Positions 1 to 9,415 are shown, counted from the stretch's first letter. The stretch is DNA of 37,000 nt from Cristatella mucedo (GCA_009760855.2 WPIO01000232.1:188001-225000), one strand, 5' to 3'. Notes: generated by a model from the sequence alone, not told the origin. Made by a program: numbers and translations.

Positions 1-550
1 CGACCTGCACTAGCTCCCAGTCAAGCAACGCATCGATTTCAAAGTCTTATCACTCACTTTTAGGTCGCTTCATTCTTTGGCCCCAGCCTATCACTCAGAT
101 CTACTCCCCCACCAGGCCAAGCATTGTACCACACGCTTTTCGGAATCCAACAGTTTACCAATGCCTCGTACAAACCTCAAATCCTTTGAAGCTGTGCATA
201 TAGTTCGTATGCTCCCAAAGCCTGGAACTAACTTCCGTCTTGCGTTACCACATCTCTTGACTTGTCCACATTTAAAAAGGAGCTAAAACGCATCTATTTA
301 TCAAAGCATTTATTGGGTCCCTTTAAATCGTCTTTTATGTGCTGATGTGTGCTGACACTGCATACTGCCACTAACCATGCTTACATGCTAACCCTGTGGA
401 TTTCATCTCTAAAGATGTTATTCTTGTTATTGATTGAACATGCTACTACTAAATATTCGATTGTACCTACTTCACAGCAAATGTAAAGTGCCTAGAAAAG
501 ATTGAGTTCTCAGAGGGCGCTATATCGAATGCATTATTATTATTATTATA
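1..550 (+). mobile_element. LINE-A 3' fragment, cut by window start
   Basis: The first 300 bases encode, with breaks, the C-terminal end of the LINE-A reverse transcriptase polyprotein (the stretch after the LHWLPVKQR motif, then PAYHSDLLPHQAKH and RFSESNSL). They are followed by the family 3' UTR, the terminal hairpin region near 490-525, and an (ATT)n tail ending near 550. The same order is seen in the copies at 3931-4992 and 30448-32588. The reading frame is broken, for example after LKSFEAV, so this is a dead copy. It continues upstream of the window. Confidence 0.85.
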
Positions 551-564
551 GTTCCCTTTATTAT

Positions 565-640
565 CGCGAAGTCGTCGGCTCAAGTCCTGCAGCAGATGTA
601 AAGTGCCAGCATATATATTCAGTTCTCTTAGGGAGCTATA
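565..640 (+). mobile_element. SINE2 fragment, 5' truncated
   Basis: The stretch GTCGTCGGCTCAAGTCC matches the B-box part of the SINE2 head (compare the reverse complement of 21785-21925). It is followed by the LINE-A-like tail: ATGTAAAGTGCC, then GTTCTCTTAGGGAGC. The tRNA-like A box is missing. The tail runs straight into the TA microsatellite, replacing the CTATACAAATGAATT end seen in the other copies. Confidence 0.55.
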
Positions 641-653
641 TATATATATATAT

Positions 654-707
<54 letters not shown>
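637..707. repeat. (TA)n microsatellite
   Basis: About 70 bases of TA repeats, with one TATCTTATAT interruption near 650-660. The tract begins inside the GCTATA end of the SINE2 fragment, suggesting that it expanded from the retroposon tail. Confidence 0.95.
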
Positions 708-710
<3 letters not shown>

Positions 711-816
711 TTTTGTCCTGTCCTAGGACGGACTTAATTAAACGAGACGGCACTGACACCCTTGCTGTATTACATCAGCCAGATTATGATTGCTTAGACA
801 TTAGTCTCGGTTCCTA

Positions 817-1252
817 CATATTATGTAATGTAATGTACCTCCGTCTGTAACTACACAAAGTCATAAAGACTATGTTGGTGTTACGCAGGAGAGTTTTGTA
901 TAGCACACTCACAGCCTAAGCGGCTTTTGGGCACGCATTCGGTAGCCAACAGACTTCGTCTCATGCAACAAAGAGAAAGTGGGAAGCATAGCAGAGTCAG
1001 GAGAGCAGTTGAGGTAGTGAGTAGCATGGAAGTAGCAGCTCAGGACAACTGAAAAGGATGAGCCGTAGTCGGCAGCAGGAGAGTAATTATCGTTGCGTAA
1101 GAACTGTGGAAGCGAGTTCTACAGTCTAGGACCTGCAGAGCTAAAGCTTCTGTCGCCAACTGTCTTTAAGCGGAAGAATGGAACAGCTAATTTATAGTCC
1201 ACACAGGACCTGAGGGCGTGAAGAGGCCGAAACTGGTGCATCAGTTCAGCTA
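817..1252 (-). mobile_element. LINE-B 3' fragment, minus strand
   Basis: It starts with the LINE-B terminal signature in reverse (ATGTAATGTAATGTA, then CTCCGTC). It continues through the sequence encoding the conserved C-terminus and up to the LHQF/LRSCVDNK part of the polyprotein near 1190-1250. It is nearly collinear with the plus-strand copy at 7440-7890. Beyond about 1252 the similarity to the other copies is lost, consistent with 5' truncation. No intact reading frame remains. Confidence 0.8.
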
Positions 1253-1415
1253 GGTAGCGCTATCTTCGTAACAATTTGACATCGTACTTCGCTCGTCCCA
1301 GAATTCGAAGGCGAGGACTCGTACGGTCACTTGAGCTGTGTTTGTTTCCTGTAGAGTTTCGGCAGGAGCCCTAACTGTGCGTTTGGAATTAATTGACTAG
1401 ACTTTCCCTTTCGGT

Positions 1416-1690
1416 CACACACACGCACACGCACACGCACACGCACACGCACACGCACACGCACACGCACACGCACACGCACACGCACACGCACACGCAC
1501 ACGCACACGCACACGCACACGCACACGCACACGCACACGCACACGCACACGCACACGCACACGCACACGCACACGCACACGCACACGCACACGCACACGC
1601 ACACGCACACGCACACGCACACGCACACGCACACGCACACGCACACGCACACGCACACGCACACGCACACGCACACGCACACGCACACTC

Positions 1691-1737
<47 letters not shown>

Positions 1738-1766
1738 AATATATATATATACACATATATTTCGAC
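1416..1766. repeat. (ACACGC)n hexamer plus (CA)n and (TA)n compound microsatellite
   Basis: From about 1420 to 1687 the hexamer ACACGC repeats about 44 times with no visible error. It then passes through one CTCAC interruption into (CA)n to 1727 and imperfect (TA)n to about 1766. The lack of stop codons makes long artificial reading frames (THTH, VRVR, CVCV, ACAC) in several frames; none is a gene. The tract is almost wholly alternating purine-pyrimidine. Confidence 0.98.
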
Positions 1767-2304
1767 AAGTAAATGTTCACTAACTTCCTTCTGTAGCTCA
1801 GCTAAAACAGAAGTGTATAGTCGTCCAGTCTAGACGGAACCTAGGAGACTTGAAAGATCTTTAGCAAACCACCGTGGTAGGCAGCCCCTATTACTGGACA
1901 CATGATTGAAAGTGATGACTTTCGCTGAAGCATTTTTCGGAACATAACTTTTAGACAACATCAAGCAGTCGTCAAAGAGGTCACTCTATGACACATTATG
2001 ACAGTCCCACTACAGCAACAAAAATTGGAAGAGCAAAATCCCTTTGTCAGGCCGCGCGTTTAGGATGTCCTTTAGCTGGTTCAGTTTTATCGTTATCTAG
2101 CTCGTAGAAAATTGGCTGACATCCAGAATCAAATGTCTGCCAGCAGGCATCGGACTTATGAATGCTTGAAGCCCATTCTGACCGTTTTAAAGACAAGTTA
2201 AGCTATTTGTTTCGGCAGTATAGAGGCGAGAGCCGCTGGGCGAGTACAGCTTTATCGAGAGGCTCAATGTAAATAAAGAGACCAGCAATGGGCCGGAATT
2301 AACA
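1767..2304. other. unassigned sequence
   Basis: I see no reading frame of note, no recognisable LINE or SINE similarity and no RNA gene in this stretch. Confidence 0.5.
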
Positions 2305-2470
2305 CTTGGGTCTCAGCCCAGGGGTAAAGGGCTCGCCCTTCATCCGACGCAGTTCTTGGGTTTGAGTCCTGCAGTGGGAGATCCTTTATGGACCAATGCA
2401 AGTGGTAGCAATAGCCACAGAGGCTCTGCTGTGCTGCCGCTATGCAAAATGAGGCTGTTTGATTAGCCTT
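2305..2470 (+). mobile_element. SINE1 (tRNA-derived SINE)
   Basis: A tRNA-like head carries an A-box-like CCCAGGGGTAAAGGGCTCGC and a B box (GGTTTGAGTCC). The SINE1 body follows: GGGAGATCCTTTATGG, then the AGAGGCTCTGCTGT region. The tail GCAAAATGAGGCTGTTTGATTAGCC is typical of the family. The same head-body-tail order recurs at 15893, 17625, 19396, 20775 and 20929. The head belongs to a variant with GTCTCAG near its start, shared with the 17625 copy. Confidence 0.75.
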
Positions 2471-2604
2471 TATTTTACTTCTAGTCACTTACGGAACTCC
2501 ACACGTGACTGGTCTGCTGGACGAGTCTTGCTCGACCTTGACACCACACGGGCTGGAATCTGTCGGGCAAGGACGAATAGAAGCACGCCAGAGCCTCAGG
2601 AGCG

Positions 2605-2630
2605 ACGACCGATCGATCGATCGATCGTCG
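2605..2630. repeat. (GATC)n near-palindrome
   Basis: A run of five GATC units flanked by CGAC/GTCG makes a near-perfect self-complementary stretch of about 26 bases. It is short and most likely simple sequence. Confidence 0.7.
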
Positions 2631-2685
2631 CTCTCAGTCATTCAATATATTGAGATATTGCCATAAATAGTGTCGAACGAAGCTG

Positions 2686-2812
2686 GTAATAACAATAATA
2701 ATATAATAATAATAATGCACCTGATAAAGCACCTTCAAAGAACTCAATCTCTTTCTCGGCGCTTTAAATTTGCTACAAAGGAAACTCGGTGGAATGGTGA
2801 GTGGTATCGAGC
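2686..2812 (-). mobile_element. LINE-A 3' tail stub
   Basis: Read on the minus strand this is the end of the LINE-A 3' UTR, the terminal hairpin region and an (ATT)n tail (AATAATAATA on the plus strand at 2690-2715). Similarity to other copies fades near 2812, so only about 125 bases of the element were inserted or survive. Confidence 0.75.
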
Positions 2813-3289
2813 AGGGCGTGGCGACGCAGCGACATTACTATCGTCGATGCGACCAGAATGACGCTGGTCACATGGAGCAGCGGTACCGGTGGACTGGTGT
2901 TGCTTGAATGACGACAGAAATTTTACCAACAGTTTTTTTTTAAACGTTTCACCGAACATCTTTTTGAGAGCCTTGGAAAACAGGAACAAGGGAGAGTAAG
3001 CGTTAGTTTTATAGGACATGAGAAGCCAGTCTCACCGTTTCAAGTATTGGAGAAACAGTGCGCAATTTGAAAGTGTTTCGAGCAAACCTTCTATTCAGTG
3101 TGGCATTAGAAACCCGAGTTATGGCTGGACTATGTTTGTCTGGAAATCAGGACGTCAGAGGGAACGGTATAGGGTCAACATGTGTACGTATTTAGTAAAG
3201 GGTCTGGTTAAAGGGCATGCCATAATGGGTTATGTTGATACTATGCTTGTGGCCCTACCCATGTTTTTCTTGCTAAAATTGTGCATATT
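2813..3289. other. unassigned sequence
   Basis: A 95-codon plus-strand frame at 3018-3305 has no recognisable domain, and its end runs into LINE-A tail sequence. I do not regard it as a gene. Nothing else is recognisable. Confidence 0.45.
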
Positions 3290-3395
3290 ACCACTAACCC
3301 TTTGATAATATAATGTTTTCTTTACAGTAAATACAAAGTAGCTAGAAAGAGATTAAGTTCTCTGTGGGTCTATAAATGTATTATTCTTATGATTA
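3290..3395 (+). mobile_element. diverged LINE-A 3' tail stub
   Basis: The segment contains ATTACCACTAACC, TTCTTTACAG and the terminal hairpin region (GCTAGAAAGAGATTAAG, then TTCTCTG), ending in TATTATTCTTATGATTA. The outer hairpin stem has decayed (GTAGC against GGGTC), so this is an old copy. Confidence 0.65.
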
Positions 3396-3520
3396 ATGAT
3401 AGAGGGTCTGCATAGGGTGATGAGCTCTTTTTTAAAGTACTTATTGCGATAACTTCAACTATAGAAACGTTGGAGAATTTCTTAAAGAGGAGGTCCCAGA
3501 TTTCTCAAATTAGGCGGCGA

Positions 3521-3589
3521 CGGCCGCCATTATATGGTGGCCGTCACATGGTGGCCGTCACGTGGTGGCCGTCAAATGGCGGCCGGTTT
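3521..3589. repeat. 14-base minisatellite with flanking hairpin arm
   Basis: Four tandem 14-base units with core ATGGTGGCCGTCAC start at 3534, 3548, 3562 and 3576. The last unit begins ATGGCGGCCG and is the exact reverse complement of CGGCCGCCAT at 3521-3530, so the array can close into a stem of 10 GC-rich pairs. Confidence 0.85.
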
Positions 3590-3695
3590 CTCTGCCATTA
3601 AATTTTAGTGAGCGTACATTAAACAGGCGGATGTTAAGAGACCGTCACGTGTCACTGTGAGGCTGATCTGATAGATTGGGGCTGCAGGAAGAATG

Positions 3696-3714
3696 GCTGG
3701 CCATAGTGGCCAGC
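3696..3714. repeat. short perfect inverted repeat
   Basis: GCTGGCCA, a three-base spacer, then TGGCCAGC: a perfect 8-base-pair stem. No gene or transcription signal is seen next to it, so any function is unknown. Confidence 0.6.
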
Positions 3715-3886
3715 TTCGACTGTAGGCCAAGGTCGATGGTGCATCAACTGATGGCCTAACGTCTACGTGGAATTGATTGACTGCAAGTCAATGGCGGAGC
3801 CTAGACGGATATAACGATTTGAATGGAAAAATGTCTAGCATCTCTAATGGATTCTACGATAATCCTATTTATTTATATTATTCATA

Positions 3887-3887
3887 T

Positions 3888-3918
<31 letters not shown>

Positions 3919-3930
3919 TATATATAATAA
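3887..3930. repeat. (TA)n microsatellite at a LINE tail
   Basis: An imperfect TA tract directly abuts the 3' tail of the minus-strand LINE-A copy that starts at 3931, in the place where an (AAT)n tail would be expected. Confidence 0.9.
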
Positions 3931-4992
3931 AGTACTTAATAAAGCGCCCTCGGACAACTTAATCTCTTTCTAGGCACTTCTTATTTGCTGCAAAGGGAAA
4001 TGCAATTGAATGGTAAGAGAAATCATGCTTGAAAAACAAAGAAAACGAATAACATGGTTAAGGGTGACATGCACAGGGTCAGCATGCAAATGTGGTTAGT
4101 GGCAGCATGCACAGTGTCAGCACGCATAAGCATGTGAAGGACGAATCACAGGGACCCACTAAATGCTGTCCTAAATAGGTGTGTTTTTAAGTTACTTTTA
4201 AATGTGGTCAGGTCAGGGGATGTTCTGACGCAGGTCGGGAGGGAGTTCCAAGGTTTGGGAGCATACGAACTAAATGTACGGTCTCCAAAGGATTTGAGGT
4301 TTGTACGAGGTATTTCTAGGCTGTTGGATTCCGAAAAGCGGGTGGTACGATGCTTGGCCTGTTGGGGGAGTATGTCGGAGAGATAGGCTGGAGCCATAGA
4401 AAGAAGGGACCTTAAAGTGAGCGACAAAACCTTGAAGTCAATCCGTTGCTTGACTGGTAGCCAGTGCAGGTCAGCGAGAAGTGGAGTAATGTGGCAACTG
4501 CGACGCTCACGACAGACAAGCCTAGCTGCAGAGTTTTGCACCAGCTGCAATCGCCTTATCGCACATGCTGGGAGGCCAGTAACCAGTTAGTTGCAGAAGT
4601 CAAGCCGAGATGTCACGAATGCATGGATTAACTTAGACGTGGTATCCTTATCTAAGCAAGCCCGAATTTTAGCAATGTTATTAAGCTGAAAATAGGCAGA
4701 TTTTACTGTGGAGCTGAAATGGTCGTCTAACGAGAGGTCGCTTTGGAATATGACACCTAGATTTCGAGCTGATTCAACTGGAGATATGCTGGCAGAGCCA
4801 ATTTTAAGAGACAGCCTTTCCAATTTGTGAATCACACTGGGTTTGCCCATAACTAGTAAGTTAGTTTTGTCATTGTTTAGTTTTAGAAAATTTGCTGCCA
4901 TCCATGTGCGTATGTCATAATGCATGCAGCAAGTGAGTTGAGAGAATTTGAGATGCTTGAAGGCTGGGAGGGATCAAAGCAAAGGTACGACT
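3931..4992 (-). mobile_element. LINE-A, 5' truncated, minus strand
   Basis: A LINE-A copy of about 1.06 kb. On the minus strand it runs from just after the RT catalytic YADD region (it stops within the sequence for LCFDPS near 4975-4992) through the C-terminal half of the polyprotein. It then has the 3' UTR (4145 down to about 3935) and the terminal hairpin. The 5' end meets a short duplicated ACTGAGGATAT motif and a compound microsatellite, typical of a truncated target-primed insertion. See the pseudogene entry for its coding content. Confidence 0.9.
4146..4985 (-). pseudogene. LINE-A reverse transcriptase polyprotein, C-terminal remnant
   Basis: This is the C-terminal third of a non-LTR retrotransposon ORF2 product, which would copy element RNA at a nicked target site. 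Visible hallmarks, in order, are [93 protein letters not shown] and SYAPKPWNSLP. The set is typical of L2/CR1-type LINEs (family knowledge). It is broken in at least two places: one base is lost near 4920, shifting the frame just before DIRTW, and the frame breaks again near 4550-4590, between LDFCN and the QLVQNSAARL motif. The YADD catalytic site lies upstream of the truncation and is absent. The natural stop is the TGA at 4146-4148. Non-functional. Confidence 0.9.
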
Positions 4993-5016
4993 GAGGATAT
5001 ATACATACAACTGAGG

Positions 5017-5020
<4 letters not shown>

Positions 5021-5082
<62 letters not shown>
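5021..5082. repeat. (AC)n-(AT)n compound microsatellite
   Basis: AC repeats at 5021-5048 pass through ATGC into TA repeats at 5052-5082. The tract fills the gap between the truncated 5' end of one LINE-A copy and the start of the next LINE-A fragment. Confidence 0.95.
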
Positions 5083-5085
<3 letters not shown>

Positions 5086-5103
5086 ATGTTATGATTATAG
5101 ATA

Positions 5104-5450
5104 ACAAGCCTCAAGTCCTTTGGAGACCGTGCATGTAGTTCGTATGCTCACAAAGCCTGGAACTCACTCCCGACTTACGTTAAGATATCCCCTGACTTGA
5201 CAACATTTAAAAAAGAAATTAAAAATGCACCTATTTATGACAACATTTTGATCGGTCCCTGTGATTCGTCCTTTATGTGCTTATGCGTGCTGACACTGTG
5301 CATGCTGCCACAAACCACACTTGCAAGCTGACCCTGTGCATGTCACCTCTAACCATGCTATTCATGTTTTTTATCAAGCATGCCACCACTAAAAGCGCCT
5401 AGAAATTAAGTTCTCTGAGGGCGCTTTATCAAGTGTAATATTATATATTA
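5104..5450 (+). mobile_element. LINE-A 3' fragment
   Basis: It begins in the sequence encoding LKSFGDRAFSSYA (here GCCTCAAGTCCTTTGGAGAC). It runs through the last coding codons, the complete 3' UTR and the hairpin region to AAGTGTAATATTATATATTA. The coding part is frameshifted. It lies opposite in strand to the 3931-4992 copy, so the two form a head-to-head pair separated by the microsatellite. Confidence 0.85.
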
Positions 5451-5455
5451 TACAT

Positions 5456-6468
5456 GTAATATCTATTTATGTTATGTTATAATATATCGTATACATTTAT
5501 AGTTTATATATGTATTTTTTTTACGTATTATACTTATTTCCCGTTCGAATAGAGAAAGCCTCTGGTTAGGATGGACGAAATGAAGGGTGAAAACAGTCTG
5601 TTCAACAGATTTTCAATAAATTCACCCGCTCTGCCACCAGGTGTCGATCGCGATACATTAAACCACGGAGTGTTATCTTAAGGGCCACAGATCGGGTTTA
5701 TGTCACGATATTGAGCGTTCTAAATGTTAATTATCTTAAAATTTGGGCATCTAGGCCATAGTTTTTGGTGCAAAAATCACAGAAGGAAATTAGGCGAATC
5801 AAAGAGAAGTCGATAAATTCGACCCTAGGGTATATACTTCATAAACAAAATGACAGAGTCGAGTCACTGTTACGGGGCTGAGTTTTGTGCCTACAGCCAG
5901 TTTAAAGCAAGGCGAGTTTCCATGAGAATTAGCAGAGCAATCGTAATCCAAAACCTTCCGATCAAGCGAAAAAGAAAAAGCACGTTTGCAAAGCGAACCA
6001 TAAGAGCCGGGAGGAAAGTGGGTCGGTAATTAGCACCATGGGACTAGCATCGAAAGATGGGTGGAAACGCTGTGCTAGAAATGGCAGCACAAGAGCACAT
6101 CCGCTCGTTTACAAACGAGACTGCAGCTATCTCTACACATTGTGACGTTCACAAGATTGCCGGAAGCTACACAGACTCAACAGCTCTGCCATTTGCATCG
6201 TTGATCGCGTGCTTGCAACTACTGAAAAGACCTACATGAATTCGCTAGTGGTACTTTAAAACATGAGAAGATAATTGTATCTGTTTCGTCATCTGGCAAG
6301 CTTGATGAAAACAAAATTCTACCAGCAACTATAATCCAACAAAGTGGTAGCGCTCTGAATTGTGTGCTTGTGACCAATCATTGATCAATCGAAATTTCCC
6401 CGCCGTTCCTTAGATAATTCCGATATTGCATTAGGCGCACAGAAAATGCAGCAGGTTGTGCTCTAGCT
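5456..6468. other. unassigned single-copy-looking sequence
   Basis: AT-rich at the start (5440-5530), otherwise mixed composition. A 60-codon frame at 6057-6239 has no recognisable features. No repeat family seen elsewhere in the window occurs here. Confidence 0.5.
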
Positions 6469-6872
6469 TAATAATAATAATAATAATAATTCACTTTATA
6501 AAGCACCCTCAGAGAACACAATCTCTTTCTAGGCGCTTTACATTTTCTGCAAAGGTTAATGCAATTGAATGGTAAGTAATATCATGCATGATAAACAAAC
6601 AAAATGAATAACATGATTAGGGGTGACATGCACAGGGTCAGCATGCAAATGTGGTTAGTGGCAGCATGCACGGTGTCAGCACGCGTAAGCACATGAAGGA
6701 CGAGTCACAGGGACCCAATAAAGGCTGTCCTAAATAGGTGTGTTTTTAAGTTACTTTTAAATGTGGTCAGGTCAGGGGATGTTCTGACGCAGGTCGGGAG
6801 GGAGTTCCAAGGTTTGGGAGCAAACGAACTAAATGCACGGTCTCCACAGGATTTGAGGTTGTCTGAGGTTTG
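6469..6872 (-). mobile_element. LINE-A 3' fragment, minus strand
   Basis: The (AAT)n tail at 6469-6490 is followed by the terminal hairpin region, the full 3' UTR and the coding end as far as the SFGDRAF region. The sequence closely parallels 3935-4310. It ends near 6872 in a small local duplication (GAGGTTGTCTGAGGTTTGAG). Confidence 0.88.
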
Positions 6873-7032
6873 AGGTTGAGCTTAAGTCACGCCCGTTTAA
6901 TTCACCTTCGGTAAAAACGCACTATACAATTATAATATATAATAATAAATATAAAATAATAACATAAAAGTATACAAGAAATTGCTCGTTAGTTATCATC
7001 GCGAATGTAGCTACGACACAGAAGCCACGATG
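6873..7032. other. AT-rich spacer
   Basis: An A+T-rich stretch (TATAATATATAATAATAAAT and similar) between two LINE fragments. No gene is seen. Confidence 0.5.
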
Positions 7033-7893
7033 CTGTTCTAACAGGTGATGCTATTGTGCGACCTTCACCACGTGCTCGTAATCTAGGTGTCGTGTTCGAC
7101 AGCTGCCTCAATTTCAAAAGCTTCATTCAGAAGACTGCCTCTACAGCTGGCCATCACATCCGATCCCTATCCAAGATTAGAAGCTGTCTCCCACAGTGGC
7201 TTGTAAAAAATTTAACTAGCTCTTTAGTTCTGTCTCGGCTTGATTATTGTAATTCCCTTTTGGCTGGGCTGCCAAAGAAAGCTATTATGCCACTACAGCT
7301 GACTATGAATATGGCTGCAAGGCTGGTCTTCAAGTCCCAGTGGTTTGAGCACGTGTCTCCTTTGCTGAAGGAGCTAGGATGGTTGCCGGTTGAGCAAAGG
7401 ATACAGAGCAAAGTTCTTACGCTAACCCATAAGGCCCGCCACGGCTCGGCTCCTTCATACCTAGCTGAACTGCTGCATCAGTTTCAGCCTGTTCGCACCC
7501 TCAGGTCCTGTGTGGACAATAAATTAGCTGTCCCATTCCTCCGTTAAAAGACAGTTGGCGACAGAAGCTTTAGCTCTGCAGGTCCTAGACTGTGGAACTC
7601 ACTTCCACAATTCTTACGCGACGACAGCTACTCTCCTACTGCCGACTATGGCACATCCTTTTCAGCGGTCCTGAACTGCTACTTCCATGCTACTCACTAC
7701 CTCAACTGCTCCCCTGACTCAGCTATGCTTCCCACTTTCTCTTTGTTTCGTGAGACGAAGTCTGTTGGCTACCGAATGCGTACCGAAAGCCGCTCAGGCT
7801 GTGAGTGCGCTATACAAAACTCTCCTGCTTAACACCCACATGGTCTTTATGACTTTGTGGAGTTACTGACGGAGATACATTACATTACATTCT
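7033..7893 (+). mobile_element. LINE-B, 5' truncated
   Basis: It is collinear with 11970-12720 of the long LINE-B copy but lacks that copy's internal deletions, so it shows the full C-terminal coding order. It ends with GACGGAGATACATTACATTACATT. Coding content is described in the pseudogene entry. Confidence 0.9.
7035..7832 (+). pseudogene. LINE-B polyprotein C-terminal remnant
   Basis: It encodes RARNLGVVFDSCLNFKS, STAGHHIRSLSKIRSCLPQ, SLVLSRLDYCNSLLAGLP, NMAARLVFKSQ and LGWLPVEQRIQSKVLTLTH. These form the region downstream of the RT catalytic core in L2/CR1-type LINEs. One in-frame TAA at 7545-7547 interrupts the frame after VPFLR. Compared with the minus-strand copy (read near 1170), that stop arose from two substitutions in CGCTTAAAG. 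Beyond it the same frame stays open and ends at the natural TAA at 7830-7832 after AIQNSPA. The RT active site is not included, so this cannot be functional. It is useful for defining the LINE-B C-terminus. Confidence 0.88.
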
Positions 7894-8487
7894 AAATAAA
7901 CTTGTCTTCTATGACACTCCGATACAGTGCACAGCTGTTTAAGTTCTGCTTTAACAAGTTTATTATTGATCCCCGAGCATGTTGTCTAGAATCAAAGTTG
8001 TTAGCCAGCTCCACCAATTGCAGAGCTGTAAATCACAATTCGATTGGTTATCTCTGTCGACCAGTCCGCTAAACCATATTTCAAGAAACAGCCGAGAAAA
8101 TCCGGGCATGATTTTTCAGAAAAATCGTGAATCAAATTTTTTCTAAATCTTTCTGCTAATAGCTATTGAGAAGAGCAATAAATAGCTGGAGAAAAAGAAA
8201 GAGTCTTGCAAGGAATACGATATTTCGTCTCAGGAAAATGGGTGTATAGGGCTACCTGTTTTCATCAAGCTCACCTGTCCTTTGGCTGAAAATGAACTCG
8301 TTCCTTCAATACCTAGTTTTAATTTACCTTCCCCACATAAAAATAATATTAGTAAGAGACTTCTATTGCCCGAGAAGAGAGCTGGTGCTGCCAAGAAAGC
8401 ATTTCAGCATGCACCGCTCAGCATATATAAGCACAGAAATGTGAACCCATAGGGACATGAAAAACGATGTGAAGAACAGGTAAAAAT
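7894..8487. other. unassigned sequence
   Basis: Mixed-composition DNA without a significant reading frame, a recognisable repeat family or an RNA gene. Confidence 0.5.
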
Positions 8488-8717
8488 AATAATAACACAT
8501 TTGATAAAGCGCCATTGGAGAAATCAATCTCTTTCTAGGTGCTTTTACGTTTGCTGCAAGGGAAACACGATCGAATGCTTAGTGGTAGCATGCCCAATAA
8601 ACACAGGAATAACATGGTTAGAGAGTAAAATGCACAGGGTCAACAAGAAAGAATAGTTAGTAGCACAATGCATGGTGTCAGTATGCATGAGCACATAAAA
8701 AATGAATCGCAGGGACC
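8488..8717 (-). mobile_element. LINE-A 3' UTR segment, minus strand
   Basis: AATAATAATAA tail, terminal hairpin region and complete LINE-A 3' UTR on the minus strand. It stops abruptly at 8717, at the first bases of the coding/UTR boundary (AGGGACC, corresponding to GGTCCCT just before the stop codon). The coding end that should follow is instead at 9286-9415, with a reversed RT fragment in between. Confidence 0.85.
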
Positions 8718-9285
8718 TTTTTGAAAATATCGATCTCCAAGTCCTTCTTGAGCGCCTCTCATCTCGCATGGACATCACTGGCACTGCTCTGCAATGGTTT
8801 AGGTCCAATCTCGGTGGGAGACTCCACAGTATCGAAGCGAACGGACAAAGATCATCCAAGGAACCTCTGAAATATAGGGCACCTCAGGGCTCCATGCTTG
8901 GTCCGGTTCTTTTTACGGTTTATAAGATTCATCTTGCCGATATGATTGCCAAGCACACCTAGGCTTTCACTTCTATGCAAATGAAACTTATTTGTACCTT
9001 TGCTTTTATTTCTCCCAGCCTTCGAGCACCTCGAATTCTCTTAACTCCCTTGCTGCATGTATTGATGACATCCACACATTAATGGCAGCAGACTTTCTTA
9101 AATTGAATCATGATAAAACTAACTTACTAGTGATGGGCAAACCGAGTGTTATTCAGAAATTGGAAAGACTAAAGGCTCAAAATTGGTTCTGTCAGCATAT
9201 TGCGTGTTGAATTTTCACAATATATAGGTGCCGTGTTCCAAAGTGACATTTCATTAGACGACCGCGTCAGCTCCTCAGTCAGGTG
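8718..9285 (+). pseudogene. LINE-A RT core fragment in reverse orientation
   Basis: A plus-strand internal piece of the LINE-A reverse transcriptase, from the sequence for NIDLQVLLERLSSRM through the motif equivalent to YGVPQGS (here YRAPQGS) and LGPVLFTVY. It ends in the region of [16 protein letters not shown] and a decayed SLDDHISS. A one-base loss near 8960 shifts the frame. The catalytic motif that reads FYADDTQ in other copies is FYANET here, so both catalytic aspartates are lost. The fragment has no 3' UTR or tail of its own and sits inside a minus-strand copy. Confidence 0.85.
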
Positions 9286-9415
9286 CGTTATCGGCTTATT
9301 TTTAATTATTTAGGTCGGGGGATGTTTTGACATCAGTTGGGAATCGGTTCCAAGCTTTGGGAGTATACGAACGAAAGACACAGTCTCCTTCCTAAGAATT
9401 TGAAATTGGTTTAAG
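9286..9415 (-). mobile_element. LINE-A coding-end segment, minus strand
   Basis: The minus strand reads the end of the LINE-A coding region: the sequence for SYAPKAWN, CVRTSPDLTTFK and LKTHL in decayed form (TCGGGGGATGTTTTGACATC on the plus strand). It stops at the equivalent of ACGCACCT. Only about 20 bases of the element separate this end point from the 3' UTR segment that resumes at 8717. Confidence 0.75.

Noticed and set aside
1327-1833. Several long overlapping reading frames ([16 protein letters not shown])
   Set aside because: They are translations of a perfect hexamer microsatellite that simply has no stop codons.
8488-9285. Classical twin-priming (5' inversion) of one LINE-A insertion
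   Set aside because: The same minus-strand element resumes at 9286-9415 on the far side of the inverted piece, which simple twin priming does not produce.
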